Assembly (NCBI GenBank): GCA_038329845.1
Contig: JBBQNJ010000003.1
Coordinates: 1-64,000 of the forward strand
Direction: 5' to 3'
DNA: 64,000 nucleotides
Source: JBBQNJ01 sp038329845
GTDB taxonomy: Bacteria > Planctomycetota > Phycisphaerae > Tepidisphaerales > Tepidisphaeraceae
Shown: positions 34,480-43,477 of the stretch, in pieces
How positions within the stretch are numbered: position 1 is the first letter of the stretch
Layout: each line of letters opens with the position of its first letter
Made by a program: the position numbers and the translations under genes
The notes under the pieces: generated by a model
The model's database searches: none
What the model saw: only the letters and a program-made list of their open reading frames with translations
Told to the model about the DNA's origin: nothing

Positions 34480-35907
34480 TTAATTCCTTTTCGCCCCGCG
34501 CTGACCCGGACGGGCATCGCCGCGCGGACGTCGCATGATGTAAGTGTCGGGCATCGCCCAATCTCGCCGCACTCTTTCGTCGAGTTCCACCGCCGTCGTC
34601 GCCAGCGCTGGATCGTCGATCCGGTTGTGGTTCTCGTCGGGATCGGCTTCCAGGTCGTACAGCTGATGTCGGTCGCCGTCGCTGTGGACGTATTTCCATC
34701 GGGGGGTGCGGATCATGCGCTCGGGGATGCCCGCCGAGTAGTATTCGCTGAAAACGGCCTCGCGGACCGGCCGGTCGTGTGCGATCGCCGGGATCAGCGA
34801 CTGCCCATCCACGCCCGCGGGGATCGGAATGTCGCACGCCTCGCAGAACGTTGGCAGCAGGTCCAGCAGGTTCGTGAGTTGGCCGCGGACCGACCCCGGC
34901 GCCGCCAGGCCCGGTTTTCGCACGATCAACGGCACGCCCACGGCCGTCTCGAAGAAGCAATGTTTCTGGACCATCTGGTGATTGAACAGGTTCTCGCCGT
35001 GGTCTGAGCTGTAGACCACCAGCGTGTCGTCCCCCAGCCCCAGGCGGTCCACGGCGTCCAGGACCCGACCGAGTTGCTCATCCATGTAGCTGACGCTGGC
35101 GTAGTACGCCGCCATGCAGCAGCGCAGCTCGTGGTCGGTGTATGCCTCGCGGGTAAGGATGGGGAACGTGGGGTTGTCGTAAATCGAGTCCGGCAAGCCA
35201 TCGCGCCCCTGCCAGATGTTGCCCGGCAGCACCATGCGATCCGGATCGTACAGATCATGGAACCGCCGCGGGGCGTACATTTCGTTGTGCGGCTTCTCGA
35301 GGCCCACCCAGAGGAAGAACGGCCCGCCTCGATGCCGCTCGAGGAACTCCACCGACCGCTCGGCCACCATGCGATCGAAGATCATCTCCTCGGCCAAGTC
35401 GATCGGCTCATTGGTGGGATTCAGTCCATTGCGCTGCGGTGGATTGCCCGCGGGCCGATATTGGGGGAGATAGCTGCAATACTTCCAGAAGTTGTCCGGC
35501 CCGATGGCGTGCTGGTAGTCGTTGTCCATCGGCGTGTAGATGCGCAGGGCTCGCTCGTCGAACCCCAGGTCGTGTTCGGCATCCTCGCCGGGCACATGCA
35601 CCTTGCCGAACGCGCCGGTGACGTATCCTGACCGGCGAAACAGCTCGCCCAAGACCGGCAGGTTCATATCCAGCCGCAACTTCCCGTCCCGCACGGCGCA
35701 GCAGCGATGCACGTGCCGGCCGGTCATCACCGCCGAGCGGCACGGGTGGCAGATGGGCGAGGCCGCATAGGCCCGGGTGAACCGGGTTCCCTCCCGCGCT
35801 AGCCGGTCGATGTTCGGGGTCTTGACTGATGCATGTCCATAGCATCCCGCGGCATCGCGGCGATGTTGGTCAGAGAACAGGAAAATGACGTTCGATCGCC
35901 GGCTCAT
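34480..35907 (-). CDS. Sulfatase with a CHPCR maturation motif
   Basis: This 475-residue type I sulfatase starts MSRRSNVIFLFSDQHRRDAAG. The formylglycine Cys53 lies in CHPCR, where the fourth residue is Cys instead of the usual Ser/Thr/Ala of CxPSR. The rest of the active site (SDHGENLFNHQMVQKH) is intact. The ATG overlaps the stop of the upstream FAD oxidoreductase (ATGA). It is part of the same coupled operon. Confidence 0.9.
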   Translation of the reverse strand: MSRRSNVIFLFSDQHRRDAAGCYGHASVKTPNIDRLAREGTRFTRAYAASPICHPCRSAVMTGRHVHRCCAVRDGKLRLDMNLPVLGELFRRSGYVTGAFGKVHVPGEDAEHDLGFDERALRIYTPMDNDYQHAIGPDNFWKYCSYLPQYRPAGNPPQRNGLNPTNEPIDLAEEMIFDRMVAERSVEFLERHRGGPFFLWVGLEKPHNEMYAPRRFHDLYDPDRMVLPGNIWQGRDGLPDSIYDNPTFPILTREAYTDHELRCCMAAYYASVSYMDEQLGRVLDAVDRLGLGDDTLVVYSSDHGENLFNHQMVQKHCFFETAVGVPLIVRKPGLAAPGSVRGQLTNLLDLLPTFCEACDIPIPAGVDGQSLIPAIAHDRPVREAVFSEYYSAGIPERMIRTPRWKYVHSDGDRHQLYDLEADPDENHNRIDDPALATTAVELDERVRRDWAMPDTYIMRRPRGDARPGQRGAKRN

Positions 35908-37787
35908 TCGTCGTTGTCCTCCTCGGTGCCGTGCGGATGGGCAGGGGGGTTGACGAGGAACGAATAAAGCCGGCTCTCGACGCCGCCGTGGGTCCGCTCC
36001 AAGACCCATCGAATCCCGTGGGTTTGCGCCTTCACCGCCAGGTTGACGACACGGCGCGTATTGTCGTCAACGCGGGCGATGGTCTCCCACCCGCCCGGGC
36101 TCAGCGTCTCGATGCGGAACGACGCCGGCAAGCTCTCGGGGAAGGCGTTCTGCCGGCCCGGCGAACTCAGCGCGATGCCGCGCTCGAGGTTGCTGTCCAG
36201 CGCCAAGGAGATTCGTTCGACGCGAGTGGCCCGCGCGAATCGATAGCCCACCCAATCGCCCACCCGCCCCGTCCAACTGTGCGGGCGATATGCGGCCAAG
36301 TCGTCGGCACCGGCCTTGGCGAAAGGGGGCTTTCGCATCCAGACGAACGGATCGTCCGATACCGGCCGCGACACCCCATCGCGGACCGGTTCCCCGTCGC
36401 CGGTGCCGGGGCTGGTCTGGATTTCGGCGCTGCGCGTGGTGTCGCCGACATCCTGCGACACCCCTGGCAGATACACATCGTCGGTGAGCAGCCGCTGCTG
36501 AAGCTCGCGCATGAGATCGCTCACGTCGCAGGGCATCAACCCCCGCCGGCAAGCCATCGCCGCCGCCGTCCCCACCGCCTGTCCCATCACGCTGCACGTC
36601 CCCATCACCCGTGTGCTGCTCATCGCCACATGGGTGCAGCCGGCCACCCGACCTGCGAACATCAGGTTCTCGATGTTGCTCGAATACAGCGACCGGTAGG
36701 GGATTCCATACGGCGACGGCGACGGATGGTGGATCGTCGGGGGCTGGCCGTACTTGGCGAACGAGTCGATGCCCGCCGGGTGGTGATCGTCCAGCGTCCA
36801 ACCGCCGTGACCGATCACGTCCGCGAATCGTCCCCCCGATTCGATGTCCCCCTGGCTGAGCATGTGCGGCGCGACGTAACGCCGGCTCTCCCGGCGTCCG
36901 GGGACGAATTGCAGCCGCTCGATCGCCCACGCCCGCGCCGCTTCACGATGAACGCAATTGCCGTTCTTGATGTGATCCCAGATCCCAAGTTGAACCGCGA
37001 ACAACTCATCGCGCAGGTGTTCGCTGTCATGGATGGTGTGGCCCTCGCCACCCAGTTCGCACCACCACGGGCTGCACGCTAGATGCCCATGGCCGGCCGC
37101 GCCCCAAGGCAGGGCGTCGCAGTCGGGAAACGTTCTGGCCCAATCGAACGCCCGGAACGGCATCTCACGCTCGTGCTGGCGGGCGTAGAGGATGTGCGTC
37201 ATGCCCATCGACCGACCGTCGGGCGTCGGCGGGGCGATGGATTCGCCATATTCGTCGGCGCCTTCGCGTCCGCTGCGATGCTCGGCCCCGACCAGCGGTG
37301 CCAGGATCGCATCCCCCGAGCAGTCGGCGAAAATCCGGGCATGCACGACATGCCAGGTCTGGGTCGAAAGCTGCCAGCCGGTCACCGACTTGATCCGCGC
37401 CCCTTCCATCGCCGCGTCCAAGCACGAGCAGTTGAGCAGCAAGGTCAAACCCGGCGTGTGCCGCACGATGTGGTAAACCACCAGGTCCCACACCGACAGG
37501 CTGCATTGGGGATTGCGAACCAGATTCTCCAACCGCAGTTCCTCGAGCAGGCCCGTTTCGCGGGCGAATGGAATGGTGGCGTTCCGGTCGGCCCCGAGAA
37601 TGCGCACCCCGATCTCGCTCGAGGCATTTCCCCCCAACATCGGGCGATCTTGCATCAGCGCCACCGTTGCCCCGTGTCGCGCCGCCGCCACCGCGGCGCA
37701 CACCCCGGCCATGCCGCCGCCCACCACGCACAGATCGACGCGGTGTTCGATCACCCGGAACGGACTGCGCCCAAGGTCCAACGACAT
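35904..37787 (-). CDS. FAD-dependent oxidoreductase
   Basis: This 627-residue protein has the N-terminal FAD-binding fold DLCVVGGGMAGVCAAVAAARHG (GxGxxG at residues 23-28) and the LGGNASSEIGVRILGA stretch typical of the FAD_oxidored family. CSGDAILAPLVGAEHR lies about one third in, and the C-terminal ~150 residues form a separate beta domain (ERISLALDSNLERGIAL). It may oxidise a sugar or a sugar-derived alcohol inside the cell. It starts 2 nt after the upstream giant GH-like gene and overlaps the next sulfatase start by ATGA. Confidence 0.82.
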   Translation of the reverse strand: MSLDLGRSPFRVIEHRVDLCVVGGGMAGVCAAVAAARHGATVALMQDRPMLGGNASSEIGVRILGADRNATIPFARETGLLEELRLENLVRNPQCSLSVWDLVVYHIVRHTPGLTLLLNCSCLDAAMEGARIKSVTGWQLSTQTWHVVHARIFADCSGDAILAPLVGAEHRSGREGADEYGESIAPPTPDGRSMGMTHILYARQHEREMPFRAFDWARTFPDCDALPWGAAGHGHLACSPWWCELGGEGHTIHDSEHLRDELFAVQLGIWDHIKNGNCVHREAARAWAIERLQFVPGRRESRRYVAPHMLSQGDIESGGRFADVIGHGGWTLDDHHPAGIDSFAKYGQPPTIHHPSPSPYGIPYRSLYSSNIENLMFAGRVAGCTHVAMSSTRVMGTCSVMGQAVGTAAAMACRRGLMPCDVSDLMRELQQRLLTDDVYLPGVSQDVGDTTRSAEIQTSPGTGDGEPVRDGVSRPVSDDPFVWMRKPPFAKAGADDLAAYRPHSWTGRVGDWVGYRFARATRVERISLALDSNLERGIALSSPGRQNAFPESLPASFRIETLSPGGWETIARVDDNTRRVVNLAVKAQTHGIRWVLERTHGGVESRLYSFLVNPPAHPHGTEEDNDE

Positions 37788-37789
37788 CT

Positions 37790-40700
37790 TTATCGCACCT
37801 CGATCAACATGAAGTCGTTGCGACGAAGATCGACCTGGAAGACGCCCGGCGCCAGGCGCTTGAGTTCCCCGGCATCCGGGCCCGGCGCATCCGCCTTCGC
37901 GGCCTTCCCACGCACCGGCTTCGGTTCCTTTGCATCGCCCGGTGCCGCCTTGGCCCGACCCGCCTGTGCCTCGGCGTCAAACGCCCGAACCGATTCGCCG
38001 AGGCCCAATGCCTTTAGATCCAGTTTCAGCACCACCGGATAAGTCTCGACGACCGCTTTCACCTCGCCCCCGCCGGTCTTTGCCTGCTTATCGCGCACCG
38101 CGTCGTAACCGGTCACCGACTCGTTTTCCCGGCCCTCGTCCTCGACGCCCGCCTTGGCATCCGCGCCGCCCGCTTTGCCGTCGCCGAAATTGCCCAACGC
38201 GATCATCGCCTTGCTTCCGCGCGACAACACCAACGCGTGGTTATTGGCACCCTCGGTTCGAAGCGGAAAGCCCTCCTCCCAATAGCGGTAGGTGCGGCAA
38301 TCCTCCAATCCGTAGCCAAATTCGTTCAACCGATCCTGCACGAATTTCCCGACCAGCCCGGCCGAATGCAGCTTGATCTCGTGCGGCAGGCAGACGGCCA
38401 GCGTCGATCGCGCCTGCCAGGCCCGCTGCGCCGGGTCGAACCGGTCGCACGCGACGGTGATATTCCCGGACTTCAGCCCCAGGCTTTGCACCAGGATCAA
38501 GGCCGTGTCCTTGTCGGCCCGCAATCGCTGCTGCATGTCCATCTCCTTGAACTTGCCCAAGTCGCGCCATTCCCATTCGTAATTCAGGTTGGCGAACGAC
38601 AGGAATGGGACGATGTTCACGTTGGTCATGTGGATCCACGCCAGCGGACGCTTGCCCATCTGTTGCATCATCACGGCATTGCGCTTGGCGAGGTTGCGGA
38701 ACGCCATCAGATTCACGCCCGGGCGAAGGTTGCCGTCGTCGTCAATGTATCCCGGTCCGCCCGCCTCCGACGGGACATACGACGCCTTGAGGAAGTAATT
38801 GTCCCAATAGACCCCGTCGGCGAACGTCTGGTACATCCGCTGGTGATACCAGAGAATCCGGTCGGCATTGCTCTGCACCGGCTCGCAGTCGTAGTAAATC
38901 CCCAGCGGATTCTGGCGGGTGGCGCGGCTGGGCGGGCCGGGCTTCCACTTCGGATCGGCGATGTCCATCGTGGACCACTCATCCATGTACGTCTGCCCGA
39001 AGCCGGGGTCTGACAGGCTGGCACTGCGCGGGCTGATATACGGGAAAATATAGCGATGCAAGACCGTCTCGGGGGTGTTGGCCGGCGTGAACGACGCCCA
39101 TTCCAACCCGCTGCTGAAGCTGGCGTAATTTCCCTGCAAGTGCTCCTGCGAGGCGTTACCGTACCGGCTTAAATAATCGAGAAGGAACGGGCTTTCCGTC
39201 CCGCGGTAGGGCTTGGGCTGCTCGCGCCGCAGACGCGCCAATTCGTCCCAGAACGCGAACTCGTTGTCGATCGGGCCGAAGTCCACCACGTTCGTCTTGG
39301 CCGCCCAATAGAGCGTCCCGCCCCACATGCCGAACGACACGCCCGGGCCTGCTGAATCGGTCCCCGCCACCGACCAGCGCCTCCAGCTCACCGGGGTTTG
39401 CGGCATCGGCTTGGCCGGCGTCGCCTGCAACCCGAACACGATCCGCCGCGCCCGATCCAGCGTCTTAGGCCCGGCGATCAGGTTAAATCGCAGATTTACC
39501 GTCGCCCCTTCGCGGTCGATCTCGATGCCCGGGGTCTTCTCGTCCAGCACCCAGTCGCGATCGTTGTCGGCCGCGAAACAAATCCCGCGCTCCGGGCCGC
39601 CGACATAGATGTACGGCACGAAGTTGCCGCCCACCTTCGCCCGCGTCCCCGATGAATCCCAGACCTTCCCCTCACCGGCCGGCACCCGACCGGCGTAGTG
39701 CATGCGCAGTTGCTGGGTCACCGGATGCATCAGCCACGCCTGCGACGCCTTCAGCGGGATCACCAACTGCATCCGTTCGATCGGCCGATCGGTCTTGTCC
39801 AGGTCGAGCGTCACCTGCATGAAGCCGTCCTGGTCGTACGCGAATCCCGTCCGCCCCCCAAGCGGTCCGGCCTTCCACGATGCCGATCCCTCGACCCGCG
39901 TTGGCTTGCCGGCGCCGAACGTCGGGGCATCGCCGTGGGCGACGAACGTCTTGCCGTCACTGACGACCTCGAGCCGCACCGCGGCGGCGAGAATATCCTC
40001 CCCGCGACTGTTCACCTGGTCCCAAAGCCCCGCGTCGTTCATCGTGTGGGTTCGCAAGACCGCCTGCACCGTTCTCTTACCGGCGTCCACTTGCAGTGGG
40101 GCGAAGCCCTGCACCAACACGTCCTCCATGCCCAGCTTGTCGTTTTCCCACGGATGATGCAATCGGCGGAACGGTCGTTCGACGATGATCGGCTTGTCCC
40201 CGCCGGTCAGGGTCAATCGAACCGCGTAGAGGCCCTCGGGCAGGTCCGGGGTCGTAAGGTTCATCCCCGCCGGGGACATGGGGAAAACGCCGTTGGCTTC
40301 GGCCAGAGGCGTGGTTTGGCCGTCGCCCAGCAGCGCCAGCTTCCATCCCGTCACGTTCTCCGGCGGCTCGGGTGCCAGGAAACGCACCAGGTTGTGCGAT
40401 GGGAAATAGGCGTAGCGGAACTCCGGCTCGATCAGCACGTCCTGCCGCAACTCCCGCTTTTCCGTCTTGCCGCTCAAGGTCAGCACGGCTTGGTATCGCC
40501 CGAACGGCAATGCCGGGATCGTCGCCGGCTTGGTCTTGCGGTCATAGGGCAATGACCCGTCCAGTTTCGCCAACGCGGCCTGCTTTCCTTCTTCGCGCAG
40601 CTCAAGCGCCCAGGCGTCGCATCCCTCGGGGGCGGTGGAAATATCGATCAACCGCAGCATCCCCGAATTGGGCGCATTCTTCGCCGCCCCGGTCGGCTTC

Positions 40701-41185
40701 GCCGCCACCACGCCGAAGCGCGCATCGGCGTCGGTGACGATCTTCCCATCGGCCGCGACCCAAATCGCTTGGCTGACGCTTCGGGACGTTTCCCCCGTTT
40801 TCAACGAAACCCGAAGGTCATATCGCCCCGGTTCCAGCGCCGGCAACTTCCACACCTGACCTTGCGGATCCATCGGCGCGGCACCCGCAAGTTCCGCCAC
40901 CGTCCGCGAAATCATCTTCGTGTCGAGATACGGCCGCGACAGCGCCAGCTTCCATTCCGTCACGCCTTCCGGTGCATTCCCCACTTTTACCCGCACCGCC
41001 CCGGTACCTTCCGGCGACACCGCCAGCGCCAACCGGCTCGCCACCACCTTCTCGTACACCGCGTCGAACGGATTGGGACGGTTCGGCGGCGCCGAACCCA
41101 CCGGCGGGGGGCTTAGCAGCGTCATCGTCGCAAAGATCAGCCCCGCCCACACCATCGACCGCATTTTCAGGGGATATCGTTTCAT
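37790..41185 (-). CDS. Giant exported glycoside hydrolase-like protein (DUF6067/GH123-like)
   Basis: This 1,131-residue protein has a signal peptide (MKRYPLKMRSMVWAGLIFAT...). The first ~470 residues are several beta-sandwich repeats with GRYDLRVSL/GRYQAVLTL/GLYAVRLTL-like strands. Residues ~470-720 contain GEGKVWDSSG, NFVPYIYVGG and FNLIAGPKTLDRARRIVFGL, matching the equivalent region of the 24.5-28.1 kb protein. The C-terminal barrel has GVYWDNYFLKASYV and WIHMTNVNIVPF. The substrate is unknown. I chose the ATG at 41185, which overlaps the SGNH hydrolase stop by ATGA; codons further upstream give no sensible protein. Confidence 0.72.
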   Translation of the reverse strand: MKRYPLKMRSMVWAGLIFATMTLLSPPPVGSAPPNRPNPFDAVYEKVVASRLALAVSPEGTGAVRVKVGNAPEGVTEWKLALSRPYLDTKMISRTVAELAGAAPMDPQGQVWKLPALEPGRYDLRVSLKTGETSRSVSQAIWVAADGKIVTDADARFGVVAAKPTGAAKNAPNSGMLRLIDISTAPEGCDAWALELREEGKQAALAKLDGSLPYDRKTKPATIPALPFGRYQAVLTLSGKTEKRELRQDVLIEPEFRYAYFPSHNLVRFLAPEPPENVTGWKLALLGDGQTTPLAEANGVFPMSPAGMNLTTPDLPEGLYAVRLTLTGGDKPIIVERPFRRLHHPWENDKLGMEDVLVQGFAPLQVDAGKRTVQAVLRTHTMNDAGLWDQVNSRGEDILAAAVRLEVVSDGKTFVAHGDAPTFGAGKPTRVEGSASWKAGPLGGRTGFAYDQDGFMQVTLDLDKTDRPIERMQLVIPLKASQAWLMHPVTQQLRMHYAGRVPAGEGKVWDSSGTRAKVGGNFVPYIYVGGPERGICFAADNDRDWVLDEKTPGIEIDREGATVNLRFNLIAGPKTLDRARRIVFGLQATPAKPMPQTPVSWRRWSVAGTDSAGPGVSFGMWGGTLYWAAKTNVVDFGPIDNEFAFWDELARLRREQPKPYRGTESPFLLDYLSRYGNASQEHLQGNYASFSSGLEWASFTPANTPETVLHRYIFPYISPRSASLSDPGFGQTYMDEWSTMDIADPKWKPGPPSRATRQNPLGIYYDCEPVQSNADRILWYHQRMYQTFADGVYWDNYFLKASYVPSEAGGPGYIDDDGNLRPGVNLMAFRNLAKRNAVMMQQMGKRPLAWIHMTNVNIVPFLSFANLNYEWEWRDLGKFKEMDMQQRLRADKDTALILVQSLGLKSGNITVACDRFDPAQRAWQARSTLAVCLPHEIKLHSAGLVGKFVQDRLNEFGYGLEDCRTYRYWEEGFPLRTEGANNHALVLSRGSKAMIALGNFGDGKAGGADAKAGVEDEGRENESVTGYDAVRDKQAKTGGGEVKAVVETYPVVLKLDLKALGLGESVRAFDAEAQAGRAKAAPGDAKEPKPVRGKAAKADAPGPDAGELKRLAPGVFQVDLRRNDFMLIEVR

Positions 41186-42339
41186 TGCTTCTTGAACTCC
41201 TTGATTCGCTCGACCAGTTTCGTCGCGATCTCGATCTCGCCGTGATCCGATGGATGCAACAGATCCTCGCTCAATCCGGGGAAGCTCAACAGGTCCGGCC
41301 CGGCAACGAAATGAACATTTTTGTGTCCCGACGCCTTGCAAACCTCCTCCAGGGCCTGGCGATATTCCTTCACCCGTGCGTGGCCCGGATTGTTCGTCCA
41401 GTAATCGCCGACCCCGTAAGGAAAAATGCTGATGCACACAATCGGCGCATCGGGATGGCTTTTGGCCAGGGTGTCGATCATGTAGGCGGCCCGTTTGCGG
41501 AATTCCTCCGTCGAGAACTCGGCTCCGATCATGTTCACCGAGATCTCCAACACGCACATTTCCCACGGCTGCTTGGCGATATAGTCGGCGATCGCCGGCT
41601 CGCAATACGCCGTCCCGCTGCTTCCCAGATTCACCAGGTCCATCCCCAGCGCTCGCGCCGTCAGGGCGTTCCACGCCAGGTCCGATCGGCTGGCCGCGTG
41701 CCCTTGGGTGATCGACGTGCCGTAACTCATCAGGATCGGCGCCAATTCCTCGGGCTTGGGTGGGCGCACGTCGCCGTCGATGCCCGTCAGCGTCAGTTCC
41801 CCGCCGCTGATTACCATCCGGCAGACCCGGTTGGCGTAGCGCCCCTGGGGGATCTTTTCCATCAGGCTGTAGAGCAATCCATGACCCGCCGGGCGAAGCG
41901 GCTTGGCCTTGCCCGCCGGAGCGACTTTGCCATCACCGCAGAGGATGTCCCCCCAGAAGAACACGACATTGGCCGGGCCGGACGATTGCAGGTGGACCAG
42001 GACATCCCCGATTTTCGCCCCCTCGTTGAGCACGAACCGAATTTCGCTGTGCGCGGCATTGCGCATCACATCCGCGCCGGTCTTGCCGGTCTTGGTCTTG
42101 TGGGTGAGTTGATCAAGAACCGACTTGGGCAACCGATGCAGGATCACCCCCGCCCCGTCTTCGGTCGGCTCGACCCCGGCGAAATTGTGCAACTGCACCT
42201 TCTTCACAAACTCCGGCAGCGCCGGCGCCGCCGGTTGCGTCCAGCCAACCTCTCCCGTGGCGAGAATCATCATGCCCACCATTACCCACCATCCGAAACC
42301 CCAGCACCCGACCCGCGAATTCGTTAATAGCGCTTTCAT
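41182..42339 (-). CDS. SGNH/GDSL-family esterase
   Basis: This 385-residue protein has an N-terminal signal segment (~1-34), a beta domain and a C-terminal SGNH fold. Block I is SYGTSITQG with the nucleophile Ser209, block II/III residues fall in LGSSGTAYCEP and VNMIGAEFS, and the C-terminal Asp/His pair lies in EDLLHPSDHG (Asp359/His362). It probably removes acetyl or other ester groups from exported polysaccharide. It is the first gene of the tightly coupled block (ATGA overlap with the next gene) and follows a 109-bp gap. Confidence 0.85.
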   Translation of the reverse strand: MKALLTNSRVGCWGFGWWVMVGMMILATGEVGWTQPAAPALPEFVKKVQLHNFAGVEPTEDGAGVILHRLPKSVLDQLTHKTKTGKTGADVMRNAAHSEIRFVLNEGAKIGDVLVHLQSSGPANVVFFWGDILCGDGKVAPAGKAKPLRPAGHGLLYSLMEKIPQGRYANRVCRMVISGGELTLTGIDGDVRPPKPEELAPILMSYGTSITQGHAASRSDLAWNALTARALGMDLVNLGSSGTAYCEPAIADYIAKQPWEMCVLEISVNMIGAEFSTEEFRKRAAYMIDTLAKSHPDAPIVCISIFPYGVGDYWTNNPGHARVKEYRQALEEVCKASGHKNVHFVAGPDLLSFPGLSEDLLHPSDHGEIEIATKLVERIKEFKKQ

Positions 42340-42397
42340 TGTGTTCTAAACTCCCGAATGTCAGCCCCCTCGACCCTCGATCCCTCAGTCTCTTCGT

Positions 42398-42423
42398 AAT
42401 TCTTAATTCGCAATTCTTAATTC
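42398..42423. repeat. Tandem AT-rich repeat in an intergenic gap
   Basis: Two near-identical 12-bp AT-rich units (42398-42409 and 42412-42423) stand out in this GC-rich region, between the SGNH gene start and the alcohol dehydrogenase stop. They could be part of the promoter of the downstream operon. Confidence 0.4.
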
Positions 42424-42448
42424 TCGTTCGTGGTCGGGAAAGTCCCGC

Positions 42449-43477
42449 TTACTTCGTGCGCGGCTCCTTCGTGCCTTCCTCCCCCAACCTCACCACCGGC
42501 TTGATCAATTCCCGCGTTCGCACTGCTTCCAGCGCCTTGGCGATCTCCGCCAGCGCGAACACCCTCCGTCGGTCGATCCACACGCCGGGATCGAGTTTGC
42601 CGGCGCGATAGAACCGCAGTACCGCATCGTGCGCTTCGGCCTCGTCATAGCCGCCGTTGTAGAATCGGAACGTCCGGCCCGGCGCCAGCTTGGTCTGCCC
42701 GGCCTCGTCCAGCCCGTAGATGCCCAGCGTGCCGCCGGTCTTCAAGCATCGCTGGGCCATCTCAACCGTGGTCGTCTTGCCCACCGAATCGATGACGAAA
42801 TCGAACCCCTCGGTGAGCGCCTTGCACGCCTCGGCGTCGCGATAGTCGAAATAGTCCCCGGCGCCCGCCCGTTTGGCATCGGCGCCGCGCTCGGCCGATC
42901 CGGCCACCGCCACCCGTGCCGCACCGAGATTTCGCGCGTGCGATACGAACGCCAATCCATTGCCCCCGGAGCCGATCACCAGCACCGATGCCCCCGGTCC
43001 CACCCCCAGCCGCGTCAGGTAGCTCAGCGTCTCGCGCCAGGTGATAAACAGCGTCCCGACCATCGGAGCGATGTCGCCCGGCAACACTTGCTGCACCGTC
43101 TTACCGTTCCACCCTTCAACGCCATCCTCCTGCATCGCTCGGAAGTCGGTGGCGATCCCCGTCTCGGCGAATCCGCCCCAGCCTGCCGTCACCCCGTCCA
43201 CCGCCGGGCTGCCCACGCGGGTGATCACGTCCCCGCACTTGAGATTGCGGACCTTTCTCCCCACCTCCACCACGCGCCCCACGCTCTCGTGGCCGAGGAT
43301 GAACGGCAACTTCACCCAATGGCAAAACGGCGCGTGTCCCGAAACCAAGTGCGTGTCGGTGCCGGCGCAGACCGTGCCGTACAGCATCCGGCAGCGGGCC
43401 TCGTACTCGCCCATCGTCGGCTCGGGAAGGTCCATCACCTCGATCGACCCTTTTCCGTGGACCACGGCCGCTTTCAT
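42449..43477 (-). CDS. Zinc-dependent alcohol dehydrogenase
   Basis: This 342-residue MDR-superfamily dehydrogenase has YGTVCAGTDTHL (catalytic zinc Cys), ILGHESVGRVVEVG (His-Glu) and the NAD-binding GSGGNGLAFVSHA. The structural-zinc cysteine cluster is not seen. It should oxidise a polyol or sugar alcohol with NAD(P). I chose the ATG at 43477 because it overlaps the stop of the aldo/keto reductase gene by one base (TAATG) and matches the family N-terminus MKAAVVHGKG. Confidence 0.87.
   Translation of the reverse strand: MKAAVVHGKGSIEVMDLPEPTMGEYEARCRMLYGTVCAGTDTHLVSGHAPFCHWVKLPFILGHESVGRVVEVGRKVRNLKCGDVITRVGSPAVDGVTAGWGGFAETGIATDFRAMQEDGVEGWNGKTVQQVLPGDIAPMVGTLFITWRETLSYLTRLGVGPGASVLVIGSGGNGLAFVSHARNLGAARVAVAGSAERGADAKRAGAGDYFDYRDAEACKALTEGFDFVIDSVGKTTTVEMAQRCLKTGGTLGIYGLDEAGQTKLAPGRTFRFYNGGYDEAEAHDAVLRFYRAGKLDPGVWIDRRRVFALAEIAKALEAVRTRELIKPVVRLGEEGTKEPRTK

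Noticed and set aside
30398..34538. Long plus-strand open frames (about 390-490 codons) opposite the sulfatase and GH28-like genes
   Set aside because: They are antisense shadows; the minus-strand genes have complete active-site motifs and coupled starts.
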